This document shows, piece by piece, positions 1-14,240 of a stretch of 64,000 nt of DNA; positions within the stretch are counted from its first letter, which is position 1; the number at the start of each line of letters is the position of its first letter. Made by a program: the position numbers and the translations under genes. Under the pieces are notes generated by a model that did no database searches, was not told where the DNA came from, and saw nothing but the letters and a program-made list of their open reading frames with translations. Source of the stretch: Peromyscus leucopus (lineage: Eukaryota; Chordata; Mammalia; Rodentia; Cricetidae); NCBI RefSeq assembly GCF_004664715.2, contig NC_051063.1, forward strand, positions 144,859,319 through 144,923,318, read 5' to 3'.

Positions 1-2084
1 CCTTGGAATTCTCACCACTCAGGAAGCTCATCCTTCCCCAATAGCTGGCACAGAGCTATACCCTCTCCCGCCCAGTGATGTTCCCCGGTCTGCCAGACAC
101 TTTGCACATAGGCGATTTTCCACATTCCAATATCCAACTGCTCTTCTCCTCACCCCCACCAAGGAGCATCGGATTTGGCAATGCGGCCTGAGCACAAGCC
201 GGACCCTATTTGGGACGGTTGCCCTATAAAACCCTTGTTGCGGATGGCCAGTCCCCGACCGTCCCGAGGCACAGGCTGGCCCTTCCACGCGTTGCCCTTC
301 TGCTACACTAACAATGCCACGGGGCAAGTCACTTAACCCTCGCCTCCTTCTAACTCAAGCACACCGCCATCTGCCAGTCTCCCTCTCACTCTGTGCTTAT
401 CCCTCTCTCACCCCTCGAGAATAAGATGATGAAGGCACCGGCATATACAGCTCGTATACATGGCAGGTGCCATTCAGACGACTAAATGAACTAAAAGTAT
501 TCGCCAGCATCAATAACGTCTCGATCGGCGCTTGCACGCTCACCAACCCTCTGAGGTTAAGTTCAGTCACCCTTGGATATATGCGCGCAGGCCTATTATG
601 TTGTCAGGGACTCCTCAGTCCCGCCCTAAATGTAGCCACTTGCCTGTAACTGCGGTGATGAGCTTAAATGGCCTCGAGCGAACGCTGTCACCTCGCCCGC
701 CCACATCAATGGAAGGGCAAAAAGTACTGCTCTTAACTCTAGGCGCAGTCCGTTCTAACGGCTTGGGAAGCTCTTCTCCGGGACAAGTGGCACCGTGGCT
801 GGAACTGGTCCCAGGCATCCGACGTCCGCACCTCACCTATACTGCGAACCTGTAATGTGAAATCTTTTCCCCTGATGTGGGAGTCAGAAAGCCACCCTCG
901 ACATCGCTGGGGCGGGCATTGGTGCTTGCCGTTCTCCACTCATGGCCAGTTTTCATTCGAAGGTTCCCTCGCCTCCCTGAGGAACCCTGCGAGACTGAAA
1001 GACCAGCGTGCTTCCCTGTCTGGTTGGGAATGTTCTCAATCTTGTCAGTCGCCTGGTCATATAGTAAATGGTTTGGATAAACATCAGTAATAATAGAGTG
1101 AATAAATAGCGTAGAGGAAATTGCCAGAAACGTTCACGCGCATCCGATCTAGCCTTGGCCTTGCGCTCTCACTCCAGACATGAACCCCTCTTTTGCCAAT
1201 AGCCCATGACCAAGCCAGCCGTCACAAGAGATCCGATGCGCCACTACCCCGTAGACTGGATGGCGCGCTCTCAGCAGGAGGATCAGATGTCTCTCAGGAA
1301 GGATGGAAAACCACGTTGTGTCTGCAGGGCATCAGCCCATCTCTAATGTCTAACACTCGCGCGCTGGCGAGTCCCTGAAAAAAGCGCAGATAAAGATGGC
1401 TATTCCAGAGCACGTAATTAGCCCGGCCTCCAGCACTGAATAATCCGGAACACCCTCACCAAGGAAAAGCTAGTGCACTAGCGAATCTGTACTGCATCAA
1501 TTGCGCTTCAATGACCTAAACCTCGACCCAGCACGGCCGACACAGTGGCTAGCATGGCGATCCGTCCGAAGTGAAGGGAGAGCGCACCTCCTTTACATTC
1601 GGCAGTACCGAGAGCTGCACGCCAATTTGCCGCCATGCCAGCTCACGTAGAACTCGTCATGTAAGGACACTCCCCCAACCCCCAAGCCAAACTACACGAA
1701 AGCATTTCTGGGCACCCTTAACTGGCAAGCGTGCCCTTACGATTAACTAGCCATTGTCAACATGTGAACTTGTTCATAACTGAAAATTTAAATGATTGTG
1801 CAAAAGACCAATGTTGAGCATGTCGAGCTCTAAGGAAGAACATGGAGATAATTTGTTAGGATGAGTTTAGCATTCGCAGTAAGTCCTACAGGATTGGATA
1901 AATAGCCACACCATCGGCTGCCTCTAGGTAACCCTGATGAGCTTATGAGGCCACACCTGTACCAGCAAAAGCTGGGACTAAAGAGGTCAGAGCACAGTCT
2001 CTCAAGTGAGGTCTATGAGATATAGGACCCACAACGGATAATAACAATACACGAGAATGAATAGGGGCCTGACGTGGTGATGCT

Positions 2085-2260
2085 CACTCGACCAAAGTGC
2101 CCGTGCTGGGTAAGCACAATGGGGGTCTGAGTTCGAATCTGGGCAACCCGTGTAAAGTCAGGCATGGTGGCTGACCTTCTGTAACTCAGCACAGGGACAG
2201 GACGGGGGAAACTGACATCGATCGCCTGGACCTCACTGAGGTCTAGCCTCACACAGGCTC
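2085..2260 (+). repeat. Degraded tRNA-derived rodent SINE (ID/B4-like)
   Basis: Inside the noisy block the order of motifs of an ID/B4-type SINE is still readable: a GTGCTGGGTAAGCAC-like head, then TGAGTTCGAATCTGGGCAACC (a B-box-like segment), then GGCATGGTGGCTGAC and a purine-rich tail. Extra and missing bases are scattered through it. A less certain B1-like stretch lies just before it at about 1,935-2,030. Confidence 0.45.
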
Positions 2261-5200
2261 TCTTAAGCTCGTGACTGATCCCAGCAGACACAGAGACTAA
2301 TAAGCCAGAAAGAACCTCTGGTGCGCTCGAGACCTTGAGAGGAATGGAGACAGTGTGGGTACGGGACGAGATCAACAATCTTGTTTTGCATTATTTATAT
2401 GTATTCTCCATCAATCACTAACCAGAAATAAGTGCAAATTTCTATTGTTGTCGTACGATGATAGACAGAGTATCAGTTTTAAAGACTGTTGCGCCTGCAG
2501 TGATTATGTAGCAGCATAGGCACGTAACACACAGAACTATGCAACATTACCATAAGAGGCGATTGGAAAATCAGTCCTCGCGACAGGGGACGTAGAGCAG
2601 AAGTCGAACGGAGGTATAGGTGCACAAGACAATCAGCCACAAGTCGCAGCACTCTGTGGGGAGACGTATCAACCAGAGGTGGCAACGTGACCAGGTACTC
2701 ACCATGTAGTGTTGGAACTGAACCAGGGTCCTCCGCCCGCCAGAGAGCTAACTATAAAGCTAGCTCTGCAATACCCCAGCCAACCTGCAACAGAGCAAAT
2801 AAATGACTTTCTACATAAGCACGATGTTTGAATGTAGTCACTGTGGTCCCTTCCACTATGGTGTTTACTTTAGAGTTATTTGATGTAGTTTTGAGTTCTC
2901 TCTTGTTATATCTTTTGTCGTTAGTGGTCACCATATAGTGGTTGGTGTCCAGACATCTCTATGACACTATATACGGCTATCTCACCTCACGTATGCTTAT
3001 TGCCAAGTGGTCGCAATGGCTCTAATGATCCAGGTGTCGAGTGCTCTGCAGTTGCTAACTGAGCTATGACCTGTACTTCTGTCAAGGTCTGAGAGATCTA
3101 TCCCTAAGTAGCGTAGCTATGCTATCGAATAGTTGGGCTAGACTATTCATGGCTTCCGCCTAACCCTGGAAAACAGGCAGCGGAACACGCCCTGAGCTTT
3201 CAGAGACCTTCTTCTGCATGTTGGCCATGCAGCCCGTGCAGAAAATGAGCATGCGAGAGATGGTTACAAGGTCACGCTACAGCCGCTGGAGGAACATTTT
3301 ATTATCAAATAAGTGTGCTGGCCCGCCTACTCGTGGGGGTACGAGCCTGCCGACCTTCCCCGGATCAGAGTGCTTGTAGCACTTAACCATACTCAAGGCA
3401 GCATATCTTACTTATTGAGACCTCAGTACTTCATCCAACATGGCCTAATTTTTGAATCTTAGTCCCTCGACTTTCAGTCAGCTGAGCGCATGAGCAGACT
3501 TGAGAGAACCTGGGGATGCACTAGATCATCCCTGTGGTGCAGACTATCATGGCAGGTGCTCTATCCACGGGGCCCACTCACCCATTCCCATGACCAGTTC
3601 CCTCCTCCTGTATAGACATTATTAAAAGCATTAGCCATATGGTGAGCAGTATGGTTCGATGGTAAACACACGCTGGCTCACCATGGTCCGCCTTAGGGCG
3701 ACTGTACAGGCCCTACCGTGCTCAATCCACAAACGCACGCCACTCGTCAAATACACAATGGATCGGACCAGCAAAGCACGAGAAACGTCGACTATAGAGA
3801 GACTGAGCAGAAACACAAACAAGAGAGAAAGCACAAAGACAAGTAACCTGCAACACAACCATATAAGAGACACAAGACTCGATTTTCTATGTCTCGCCAG
3901 CTAGTGCCGGAGTTCTTGTGCTAAGCAACCGTCCACTTCCGAGCTCCTTACTCGTGCCAACCTCCCACCTCCTCAACTGCTCTGACCCTGCTGAGTCATC
4001 AGGCAAAACACAGATCATTTCCATTACTAAACCTAACTCCGACCAGTAGGTGAAGAGAGGATCCAGTTCCAGTTCCATCTTCAGCATGCGGTTCCTCTGA
4101 TGCAGCCAAGTAGCCCCAAGTCCACCATAACAGGAGCCTGTGAGCAAGAAGCACATAGCAGTTTCCAGGAGCATGCCACTAGGACACAGACCATCCCATG
4201 ATACGCCCGGTCTAGGTGTCAGACCCAGGTAGCTGTCACAGAACCTCTGAAAGAGCCCATAACTTCTAAAGACCTAAATTTATAAGAAATATCAGCACGG
4301 TGTTTGCCATGGACACACAACCTTCCCGTTACGTCCCCGTCAGCTAGATGCCTTTCTGACCTGATGGTATGCTATGTGGCGCCTAAACGCCAACGATCAA
4401 ATAGCCTGTAGACTGTGTTGTCTTAGGCGCGAGGATTGTGGCATACTGTGGTATAAGGGACAGCGATGCTGTGACAGTTTCTATGTCACCGCCAAGATAG
4501 TGTCTCCATTTTTTTTTTTCTATATTTTTTAATGTATTATCCAACTGCCTCCTGAGGGCGTTCGTAATTCTCTGGTAGAGTCAGCACCTCCTTCAGGGCA
4601 TATGAATCGGGCAATGCGCCGGTCACCTCGAGGAAACCCAGCATCGACTGAGCAACAGCAGGCTGCCAGGCCAGGCGAGAATACTACTGCAAGAGTGCTG
4701 CGTGCGAGGTACGGGAATATTGGAGCGTTGCCTTATATCGCGAGTGAACCTCAAATATGTCTTTCACCAAGAACTCCTCGATTATGGCATCATCCAGTGT
4801 CCCCTCACATGCGAAGTAGATGGCACCTCCTAGGCTCTCTTCCTTTCTTTAACAAAGGAGTGGCAGTGGATAGGCCTCAGTGTAACTGAACCTTTTTCAT
4901 GCAGTCGATTGGGCAAAGACAGGCGGTCACTGACTCCACTGCTGGAAATGTATGAGTGATATAGGCACGGTGCGGAGAATTGGCTTGGGCGACACAGCAT
5001 GAGCAGGGGCGGGATTTTGTCACTTCACTGTCTCAATCTATAAACCAATAAGTTTTGAGATATCTGGTTCCAGACCTGCCACTCCACTTCGGGAGGAAAA
5101 GACCACTAGGTAAATTTCTTGATCTTCTGAGGTTGTGTGGCATGAAAGAAGAAAGAGCAGCGTTCTTAGCTGGTGACTCATGGAGGAAATATTCTTGAGC

Positions 5201-5637
5201 CTTGGCTGCCTGCGCGAGAAGTGTTGCTAGATGGGGCGACAGAAGGAGAACACACTGTATGCTACTCCTAATTCAGTCGCCTGCACACTCATTTTATACT
5301 CCACATGACAATCATTCCTTACCAAGAACATGTTGGTGTAGTATGAGAAACACTTGCTAGCATGGTTTATGTGATTTTTATGCCTATATTAGTAAGACGA
5401 AAGCATAAACCTCTAGGCTTCTCGAGAGACGTCTAATGCGTGGGAGGGACTGAACAACAACGTGGATCCTGGGTTTCAACCTTCAACTTCTGGAGTAGAA
5501 TGAATTTTTTCGATTGTCTCATATTCAGTTCTTATGAGTACGCCAGAACTCACTCTGCTCCTGAGTTATTTTTTATACTGACATTCATCTACTCTAACAA
5601 TAAGAGGTAAACATCGCGCAACAACTATGGGATCACA

Positions 5638-5690
5638 AACACACACTACACCACACACAACCACACCGAGCAACACACACTACGTTTTTA
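5638..5690. repeat. Interrupted (CA)n tract in the noisy block
   Basis: The sequence is almost wholly A and C and runs as short CA stretches broken by single inserted or changed bases (CACACACTACACCACACAC and similar). It looks like an ordinary rodent CA microsatellite carrying a high error load. Confidence 0.6.
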
Positions 5691-8600
5691 ATAACCTATG
5701 ATTCTTTTTTAAAGAAAAGAAAAACTCTACTCCACCAACTACACGGCCACTGAGCAGGACGATACACATCTAACCAAGGCCATTCTCTAATCTGTGTGCA
5801 AGATCTCCCTGTGAATATCTGTACCAAAGCACCGTGAACAAAACACCAACAGAATCCCAGCTGTTGCCACTCTTCGGATTGTGTGGGAACACAAGTCACA
5901 AGGCCAGGAAAAGGTCAAAACTCTAAATGCTGGAACGTGTGATTTCTACTGAGGTGACTGCATTCACACTATCACAAAATTTAAAAATCCTAAGTGCTAT
6001 CATGGGAGAGTTGGGCGGGAGCATACTCAATTGCAAATGTAATCATTTCTCCAGGCTCTCAGAAGTCCCCTTTGCAGATCAAAACATGAAGTCCCCAGTT
6101 ATGCCAAAGCTGAAAGGAGCAGCCACAGCCCGCATCTACCCAGAAGACTCCGAGACTCTTCTGTTTAGTCACCACAGGGCACGGTGTTAGCCGTCCTGTT
6201 ACCCAATTTCACATAGGAATCACACGGTGGGGGTTACCTTTGTACAATGGCGGAGAAATCGGGCACGTGATACCCCAGGGCTTCACATCCTCGCCTCGAA
6301 AGGTGTCACAGAAGTCCCGATCAGATCACCCATTGAGTCTGTTTCACCAGCGAGGAGAGCACATTTGGCTATTCCTCTATGAGCGGTATCTTCTCCGCAC
6401 AAACACAGGTATCACCCGAAGAAATAGGCAGCGTAGCATGTGCGCTGTGCCAACCGGTACCCCCTTGGGTCACTGAGGCATTGCCGGCCATTCTAGGATA
6501 TAGCCAGAAGAGAGAGACTTATTACTTTACGAATGGCCAGCCCCTCCTCTGCAAGGGTAGGGAGGCTCGTACGCGATCTACCGAGAGGCATCATCCCTGA
6601 ACGTGTGCTTGGCCCAGAGTCACTGGTCTACCGCCCTCAAGACCAATGGGGTGCAGTATATGCCCACTGAGTGCTGCAATACTAAATATAACAACCAATA
6701 GTATGGGCGAAGCTGCAGGCTGGGTGTCCCAACCAAGATGACACCATAGTCTCTTTGAGAGATCCTGTTGTAGTGTCTTCTTTAGAGAGACCGCACTTCA
6801 CTCGATCAATAAAGCTTCCAACTACAAGTAATTACCTGAGATTGGCGATTCCAATATGTAGAATCTGATCCACAGGCCTGGGAAATGGAGGGGCGATCTA
6901 GACTCAGAGAGCTCTTGGGGAGACTGTGTTTCGCATCAACCCTCCTCTCTATGCAACAAAGACCACACACTTTCAGTGCGCGCAGCATGCATGTAGATAG
7001 GCGCACGCGGCCATACCGGCAACCGAGGAGCTGAGATTTTATCGAAGCACCATCCGAAGCTTTCCTCTCCTGACGCCACAAGGGTGAACGCCAGTGGCTA
7101 GAAGTGTCTATGTGCCTAGCAGCGCAGAGCAGCATTTGCATGACATCAGGCTGGGCTGACAGAGCCCATGTGCTTTCAACTCCTTCAACAAAGGCTTACG
7201 GTGTCAGTTAGCACTGGCCAGACACATTATGGCGTGGGGCCGCACTCCAGGCCACAACACTCATAAGTCCCAGATGCTAAGTCTCACCCTATCCCTCCGG
7301 GTAGACAATATATTGCGAGCAAACGCATAAAATGAGACGTAAAGCTCTCGATGGGTTGAAAGAGATGAGTCTTGAGATCTAAATTGTGGGTCCTAGGTGT
7401 ATAGCTCCTTTCCATTCCCCCTTCAAACATAACGAGCTGAGTTAGCAGGCCTTGCACGTTTGTCGCTTGCCTATCCCAACTGGATGACCATCTCCCAACA
7501 CCCCGGAGAAAGACGAGTCACCCAGGTTTCAAAGTAATGCTATGAATGAATTGAAATCAACTGCCCGACGAGTTAGGCACCCTGAAAAGGGAACTTGATG
7601 TTTACTGTTGCCTATGAGCCAAACTATATTCACAAGTATAATGTGATTAATATAGACTGTGAAGAAGGAACTTAATTGAGTTCCTCTACAGCGAACTCAA
7701 TGATTCCCCCTGCCTGGTTCATCCTCACACAGGATTGGACGAGGTTTTTTTTGTAAATAGCGCTTCGCCACGCCCAAGGAAGATGGGATGTAGCTCCTTG
7801 CGCGGTCAGTACTAGCGCTGCATGTGACTCAACGCTCGCTAGGGTGCGAGAATGAGACTGAGGCAGAGAGATAGATAACGTACCATGGTTGATAGAACGA
7901 GGCCAGTAGTGACCTATTAAGTTTGGAGGAAGTGATGCCACTAATGGGGGTGGGCTTTGAGGTCAGTCCAATGCCGATTCGTATAGCTTAACACTATATC
8001 CAAATTGTCTCTCGGCATCCTTACCCATGCATCGTAGTATCACATCAAGGTTGTCATGATCCTATATCTCCGCTTACACCTAAGGAAGTGCAAAGGCACA
8101 CGAGGGCTAGGGAAGGACCACCTTGCTCTCCACTCCAAGTCCTACTACTAGCTAGCCAAAGGAGCACGACACACAAACACTGTCTACGCTCACAGTAAGC
8201 TAACATCGGCTTGCAAAAAAAATCCGCCATCAAGACCAGAAAACCACCAATCAGCTAGAAGTCCACCGCAGTACCCAATGGAGGACTGAAAGAGTATCTG
8301 TGGTTAACGACCGTTTCACTTTCTTTATTGCGTGCCGATGTAATAAAATACTAGTCTACGCAAAGACAAGGAACCCGATTAAAGTTTTTCCTCATATGAT
8401 TCACAGCGATAGGGTCATTGTAATTGTCGTAATAGATAATGATCTGTGTTCTGCGTTGCACAGTTAATCTCAATGCTTACTACCCAATGCTTTAACAAGA
8501 TTAATTACACCTAAGTTTAGTGTGTGACGGGAAAAGGTACAGCTGTCTCAGCATTATTAGAATGAGCAGGCCTTGGAAGAGAGCTGGGAGAAGCCATGCA

Positions 8601-9219
8601 CTCCTCCAATCTGGACTCATGCTCCAGGCCCTGACCAGCCTTTGTGCTCCCTAATTTACCTGAAGTATGGATTTTTGAGCGAATATATGGAGTCACGTTG
8701 CTTATATTGATCTTGTACCTTTGTATGAGGGAGGACATTTATCAGAGATGGAAGAAAACTAGAACCAGTGGAAACTGGGGAGAGAACTGCAGAAAAAGCG
8801 CCTTTATGCGCATTTATGCCGTCGACATAGTTTTATGTGCTGTAAATCTAAAACTGCTCTAGAATATAACGCGTGATTCTTTCTTAATGTAAACTAAAGA
8901 GGTGGAGTTGCACTGTGCATAGCCACTTAAAGGCTGCTGAGAGCCATACTATGTGTAACAGCGTGGGAGAGACAGTGGTTCTGTGAGTGAAAAACTGTGG
9001 CAGCCTGGCTCCAAAAAGGAGCTCTAATCAGAGAGGATTACTATATTAATATATATTTGATAGTCTGTTCTCAGTTTTGTAGTATGCATATTGACATGGT
9101 ACTATTTCTTTGTATTAATGGTATATGGAAGAATGTATAGGGACTTGCTGCTACCATAATGGTCTATGCCCATGTGCAGTATTTAATGATGTACCAAAAA
9201 GATTGGTGTCTCTGAGTTG

Positions 9220-9700
9220 CCTTATATAGATGTACGATGTGTTTGAGAGATCTCTTCGAGAAGCTGTTAGATATATACTGAGCCCTGATCGCAAATACAC
9301 CCTGATGGTCTATCGATAAGAGCACAAACTGGAGACAAAACTCAACAGAAACCAGGATGAAAAGGAATAGGCAGGGCTGGTCAGAGAGAATAAATAGGCA
9401 GAGCGAGTAAGATATTATAGGCTCAAGAGAGAAGAGAGAGGAAGGGTAAGAAAAGGAAGAACCTCGTCCATAAATGGTTATTTATTATAGTGTTGACTCT
9501 AAATAGAAGGAAGTTATGACGGAATGCAGCACAGGAATAAACTGGGGCAAAGGGGCACAACATAACAACCACCACGAGGAGTAAAGGGAAAGATATAACG
9601 AAACCTTTGAGAGGAATAGGAAAAGTTAAAAAAGCCCCGAGGCGGAAAAAATGGGAGGCTATCTCAAGACGGAGACAGAGAATCAAGAGAGTTTAAGTTT
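9220..9700 (+). mobile_element. Degraded ERV LTR, same family as the clean LTR at 30.1 kb
   Basis: Motifs in the same order as the clean LTR at 30,097-30,554 can be followed: CTCT..GAAGCTGT, then CACCTGATGGTCTA, then AATAGGCAGGGCTGG, then GAGAGAATAAATAGG, then a GA-rich stretch. Here they are separated by many one- and two-base insertions, for example CACCCTGATGGTCTATCGATAAGAG. The 3' half after about 9,500 is only weakly alignable by eye, so the right edge is approximate. Confidence 0.6.
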
Positions 9701-12700
9701 AGAGGAGGAGTACTGAGCATGTGAAATCCACACGCTAAGCTATAGGCCCGGTGGTATCTTAATAAAGTAAGGGAGATTATCAAAGATTAAGAAATGGCGC
9801 TGTGTAAATATCAATGGTATAGGTAGTATGCTGGAGCTGGCTCAGGGCCCTCACAGAAGCGCAGTGAAAAATTAACCATACACTTACAAAAGAAACCTCA
9901 TCATACAGTCTTTTTTCCACATATCACAAAACTATAATAGAAATGAAATGCAGGAATTAAAAGAAAGATTACAGTATGAGAGCGACCGACTGGTTGTGGT
10001 GGTGACAGCGACTCTTTTAGTAATATGGACATAGCAAAACTATTGACAAACCTTTGAGTTGAATGAGGAGTTCCATAGATTAAGCAGCAAAACACGAGGC
10101 AACAAACGTAGATCCTGAACAGCTTATGTGTATCTTTGAGATATTTTCTAAATTAGTTTCCTGTCCAAGAGACCTGTGATTAAGATCACTAAACAAACAC
10201 ACCAGAGCGCAAGTTCCATCGAGAGCAACACGCATGATAGATGTCTTATAACAAACATATACACGAATGGATAATCTCCATTAAAGGTATAACAAAAAAA
10301 AGGCCCTTACTGGAGAAGGATGAGGTGAGAGAAGAGAGATGCTATCTTAACATATTTCGAGAACATAAAAGATAAAACAAAACACCTATTATTAAATTGC
10401 GGGCAAGGACCTGAATCATATACATTCTGCTTAAAGAAGACGTTCACACACTTCGATGAAACCCAGAGGTTACGGCTCAAGTGCACAGAACAACCTTGGC
10501 AACTGACCCTATTGTGAGGGAAGCACACACAGTATAAATAAGTCTGCCTAGAGAGTGCTTCTCTCTCGGTTAGCTCACAGAGAGAATCGGGAGGATCCGC
10601 ACAGACAAGAAAGACAGGTGGCTCATAGGATAGAAGCTGGTATACCCTCACGCTTGCGTTGAGCGAGGAGAGTAACTATAGCCCGAGCAGTGAACCACTG
10701 AGGCCAGGCATGTGGGGCACCGGGGAGCAGTCGGCCCACTTCCATTCCTATTAGGAAGATGGATCATAATCTGGCCAAATATCCAGCAATCGGACTCCCA
10801 GATGCACTAGGCACAGAGCACCGCGCGAGAAAGGAGAGCACTTCTCACTGTTGTCAACAGTAGAGAAATGTGTTGTCGAGCGCGCTATGAAGTCTTCGTA
10901 AAGACATGGATATAAATGAGAACACCATATCGCGCACGATCCCCAAGCAGATGTTTGAGCATTACACAGTGGGGGACGCTACGCACTTTCAGAACGCAAA
11001 ATCACCTGCCAATAAAAAGCCACAAAATGCGAGTCACACGCGCATCAGCTTCACCAAAGCACTTCACAAGGGAAAGAGTTGGTTGCCTCCAAACCTGGTC
11101 CATGCCTAGAGTGTGAAGAGGCAGCTAGGAGCTTCAAGACTTCTAGGTGCGAGGAGGGGCGAAGCGATAGAGACACAATGGCACGACAGGAAGAACAGCG
11201 TGTGTTGCACGTCAACAAAGCTGAATTGGAGAGCATGGAGGTGACAGGAACGATACTATAAGCATTAATTCGAGCGAGGGTTATGGTGACAGTCACATTA
11301 GCGTGAGAATAGCATCACGATACAGATTTCCCTGTGTGATAGCTCTGTATATCGGTTAAGGCCCAGCTAGTTTTTTAGTAGAGAGTACTTCAGCACGTAT
11401 TGGTATTCAGCACTGTATTGCAATCTCAACATGTATCAACGACCATCAGTAGAGTGTGTTCATACATAGCGTCGTCCCGTCTTTATAACTAGTCTATTCT
11501 TGGAGAATACTGTAATAGTATTTATGCAAACAGGTATACTACAGAGATAGCCATTTGATGGTGCCTCAACGACAAAGTGGCAGCATACCAAGATTTGATC
11601 CTAACAACGTGCATACAACATCTCAATAATCATACTGCCCTCATCCAATATGTAAAACCGGATGTGCAAGTGTGGTATATGAGTAAATGAACGATGTGGG
11701 CAGTGACTCGTAGGATGGACAGTAACTTCCACTAGACTCCCCTGTTGCTCGTTGTCATTTCTCTCATATGTGTACATTGTGTACTCTCATCCATCAGCGA
11801 TGATCTACCAAGCCGCCCATGGCCCATGTTAAGACATTGCATGAAATCCTCAGGACATAAAGCCACTATTGAACCTTCTATAAACACTTTTAGGCACTAT
11901 TCATCTATGAGTATAAGGAGTGTCGCTAAACATCTTCAGAAATAAATATTCTGACAACTAATGTGTGAGAAGGAGGACACTACTCCTTCTGTGGTGAAAT
12001 GTGGCAGTTTGTGAGAGGAAGGCGTCTCCCAGTTGATAAAAGCTTGGTGTGGAAAAGCTTTTACCACACAGTCTGGTTATTGGAGGGACTCCATTGTTAG
12101 ATAGAAGGTTTACTGAATAGGAGTGTAAACATTGTGATAAATATTAAGTGGGCATCGTACCTGTGAGTACTTACCGTATTGGAGACTCGACAGAGACTAC
12201 AAGGAGCCATAACTACGCGAGGAGGTCGCAGATTAGGGAGTATAATGGGTAGAGTGATGGTAGATGTAAGTATGGATAGTGAGGGTGGCCTCATCTGGAA
12301 GCCATCTGGATTATGCTCTCTCATGTGGCGTTGCTTTCTTGTAATGCTTCTGGCTCCTCGTATCCTGGAGGGCTTATCGGGCTGTCAACATGCTGGGAGA
12401 TGCGATGTCAGTCACCATGACCTATGTTCAGCTGGACCACATATGACACGCTTCGTGTCACTCCGTGCGCGACAGTCGCGCTATCATTGCTGGCTAAAAG
12501 TGATGCGAGGGCCGTTGTTGAGCCGTTCTCATTACTAATGGCACTACCGCTGAACCAAACAACCTGTCTCTCTTTGCTACTATCAGTGGCGATGACAGGG
12601 GTTGCAACTTTCCCTGGCACACCACGGCAGAACGTGAACTGGCATCCCTTTCCCCAACCCCTTTACTCAAGAGTGGGACGTTAATCAACGCAATCTCGTG

Positions 12701-14104
12701 ATGCTGATAGCGACTACACTCACAAGTCATGCCCTACACCTGTGACATTACACACGGTGGTCACACGTCCCCCAACGCATAGCCCTGGCTAACCCGTCCA
12801 GACACCATGTTCTGCCGCATGCTGCAATATCCTTCAGTCGGTACTGACAGAGATCGATATGCAATGATGGTCTTGGCCTCCTCCTGGCACAAGCGTGTTC
12901 GAAGGATATGATGAACCACGACATATAAGGACAAAGATAACAGAATCACTGGAGGCTTCGACAGAACCCGCGGTCGGTGAGAAGATATGATAAGAGCTCA
13001 GGAGCGTGTCTACAGCTGAAAGAGCTCACTGATATTTCAGCAGGACAACTATGTATATTCATAGAGGTGGAAGAGTAGTTTGTACGCCATAGTACTGATT
13101 TATTCATTGTGTTTGCAACATCCTTACAACCGCACGCATCGAGAGAAAGAAGATGGGGTCACTTCACACGCAACTGATAGTGCAGGATGAAGGCTAAAAA
13201 GGGAACAAGTTCATGACTTCAGTGAGACATATCCTCTAGGAGTGTTCTGTATCAAACCCGTCAACACCTCTCCTTGCAGACAAGATGATCTGCGAAAAAG
13301 TAAAACAAATCTACTACTAGTGGGGTCCTAATCATATGAATGCTTAGATGTGCAGGCACTCGATAGTGTTACTTGTGCTAAGAGAGAGAGAGACGAGCAC
13401 TCAACTTGATGCCTGTCAATAGATAACTCGAACCAGGCAATTGTCCCGAGAGAGGCAGAGCGGCCAAGAAGAAGCAGACCGGAAAGATAAAAAGACAAGG
13501 GCACCCTCTGCATAAACCCAAAGCTCTCCACATTGTGGACGCTCGCATAGTTATCAAGGCGACTAGAAAGAGCCCCAGAGGACGTATATATATTCAGAGG
13601 AACCGCAGTCTGGTGTCAACTAGTCTCACTTATTCTCCAGTCATTTAGCGGCCCAACGCGACCAGGGACGACAAGAGCCCTATTTATCTCTCTTGTGTGG
13701 ACCAGGACATATGCCAGTTAGTTCACAAGTTATGAGAAAGAGCGGCGGCTTGGCGATTGCACCAGCAATCGCGGGAAGACTCCACATCTTGCTGTGGAGC
13801 AGAGGTCCAGAAGCATGAGGCGACCCCGCTGTTCGAACCCCTATCCCCACCGCTGACACGAAGCCAGTGAAACACCCTGCTTCAGAGGTATGATAGCAAC
13901 ACACCAGGTATCCATAAACAGAGCTGGATGGACCACGGGTAAAGAGAAGCCAAATCGCAACCCTACCAAGCCCTACTCAGCAGCAGTCATAGAGATGTGA
14001 GACGAATTCTCAGTGTCTTCACATAGGGGACACTTAAGGCCCAACCTTGATAAAAGCACCGGGACTCCTCACACGTGCCCACGATGGACCTTACTTCCGA
14101 GTGG

Positions 14105-14180
14105 CTAGGGGAGTAACACAATACACCACACACGAGCACCACTATGAGCTCCCACAACACAAGCACACCACATAGTGCCT
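14105..14180. repeat. Interrupted (CA)n tract at the edge of the noisy block
   Basis: An A/C-rich run with broken CA units (ACACCACACACGAGCACCAC and similar) lies only about 60 bp left of the point where the sequence becomes clean. It is consistent with a microsatellite read with errors. Confidence 0.45.
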
Positions 14181-14240
14181 TCGACATCACCCCGAGCAGA
14201 GCCACGCAAATATAATGAGACAGAAGAAACACACACAGAA

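Larger units (their letters stand above)
1..14240. other. Error-rich block, probably uncorrected long-read sequence
   Basis: No gene is supportable here. Open frames are short (none above about 120 residues) and resemble nothing I recognise. CG dinucleotides are common throughout, unlike the CpG-depleted sequence to the right. Simple repeats are interrupted every few bases, and known rodent repeats can be followed only with many small insertions and deletions. The character changes abruptly near 14,235-14,250, after which SINEs and LTRs read cleanly. My inference is that this is raw or poorly polished long-read sequence used to fill or extend the assembly. Very old, fast-decaying DNA is a weaker alternative, because it would not give CpG gain or a sharp edge. 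Except for the separately listed degraded repeats, I see nothing definable in these 14 kb. Confidence 0.7.

Noticed and set aside
1..14240. Many short open frames, and the idea that the left block is a novel system or foreign DNA
   Set aside because: Frames are short, without family resemblance, ribosome-binding sites or splice logic, and degraded rodent repeats inside the block show it is rodent DNA.
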